This document shows positions 63,851 through 64,000 of a DNA stretch of 64,000 bases, piece by piece. This DNA comes from Paulinella micropora (lineage: Eukaryota > Cercozoa > Imbricatea > Euglyphida). Every line of letters starts with the position of its first letter. Within the stretch, counting starts at the first letter, position 1. The DNA is taken from contig BJOX01000138.1 in assembly GCA_009731375.1 (NCBI GenBank), positions 359,543-423,542 on the forward strand. Direction: 5' to 3'. The notes under the pieces are model-generated. The model was not told the origin of the DNA. It saw only the letters and a list, made by a program, of their open reading frames with translations, and searched no databases. Position numbers and translations under genes: made by a program.

Positions 63851-64000
63851 ATGACAGACTATAAATACCAAAAGATTATTTTTCTGAGTAATGATTTTGT
63901 TGGCGGTAGCAAGACATTTGGCAAAAACATTAGAATGAACTTTACCCCAACTAGAATGAATGTGAAGTTTATCCACTATATGAATGATATGACGGAGACG
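63851..64000 (+). CDS. Partial ORF running off the right edge
   Basis: ATG at 63851 (MTDYKYQKIIFLSNDFVGGS...), open for 50 codons to the window end. It starts only a few bases from the divergent Cys-rich gene, matching the tight packing of the island. No recognisable family from this much. Confidence 0.6.
   Translation, partial: MTDYKYQKIIFLSNDFVGGSKTFGKNIRMNFTPTRMNVKFIHYMNDMTET

Overview
The window is eukaryotic nuclear DNA. It has GT-AG spliced genes, LTR retrotransposons, DNA transposons and an extreme load of simple-sequence repeats (SSRs: ATGT/ACAT, CTAT/GATA, TC/GA, ATT, AGT, GTT). The host cannot be named from sequence alone. The SSR-filled introns, copia elements with a Drosophila-copia-like primer site, a Helitron, a hAT element and an inserted virus-like island suit a large-genome protist or alga. 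Several N gaps sit inside SSRs, and four 10-N gaps include three with duplicated flanks, which are scaffolding artefacts.

Layout. 1-7,700: unknown coding fragment, an inverted-repeat element (1,949-2,862), then nearly pure SSR. 7,747-14,955 (+): an 11-exon LUC7-family gene (U1 snRNP splicing factor, closest to LUC7L3) whose small exons lie in introns made almost only of microsatellites. Several exons have mutated partial copies just outside their splice edges. 15,473-23,344: a young complete Ty1/copia element on the minus strand (apparently identical 397-bp LTRs, 5-bp target duplication ATATT, gag start inside the LTR, primer site matching the initiator tRNA-Met anticodon arm, -1 shift between gag-protease and integrase-RT). 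23,625-26,816: a decayed gag-only LTR element. 27,718-28,330: a very AT-rich foldback.

28,402-31,013 (-): a RING-like host gene with a coding minisatellite. 31,576-33,220: ATT/AGT repeats. 33,500-34,839 (-): a spliced gene of unknown function. 35,398-36,430 (+): a spliced DDE transposase, one frameshift from intact. 36,440-43,250: two decayed copia relics, nested or abutting. 43,250-50,313 (+): a Helitron with Rep and helicase, zinc/RING modules and a passenger protein carrying a duplicated unknown domain. 50,797-56,047 (-): a hAT transposon with near-matching terminal repeats.

56,500-64,000, running off the right edge: a compact AT-rich island with virus-like gene packing. It holds a retroviral-type (rve) integrase, an F-box/zinc mini-protein, phage-like tail-fibre genes (NLYYT repeats, discoidin-like domain, S74 self-cleaving chaperone), small membrane and secreted proteins and coiled-coil proteins. 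It is best read as an endogenous Polinton-like virus, virophage or larger DNA-virus fragment, already decaying. No capsid, polymerase or packaging ATPase is in view, so the class is open.
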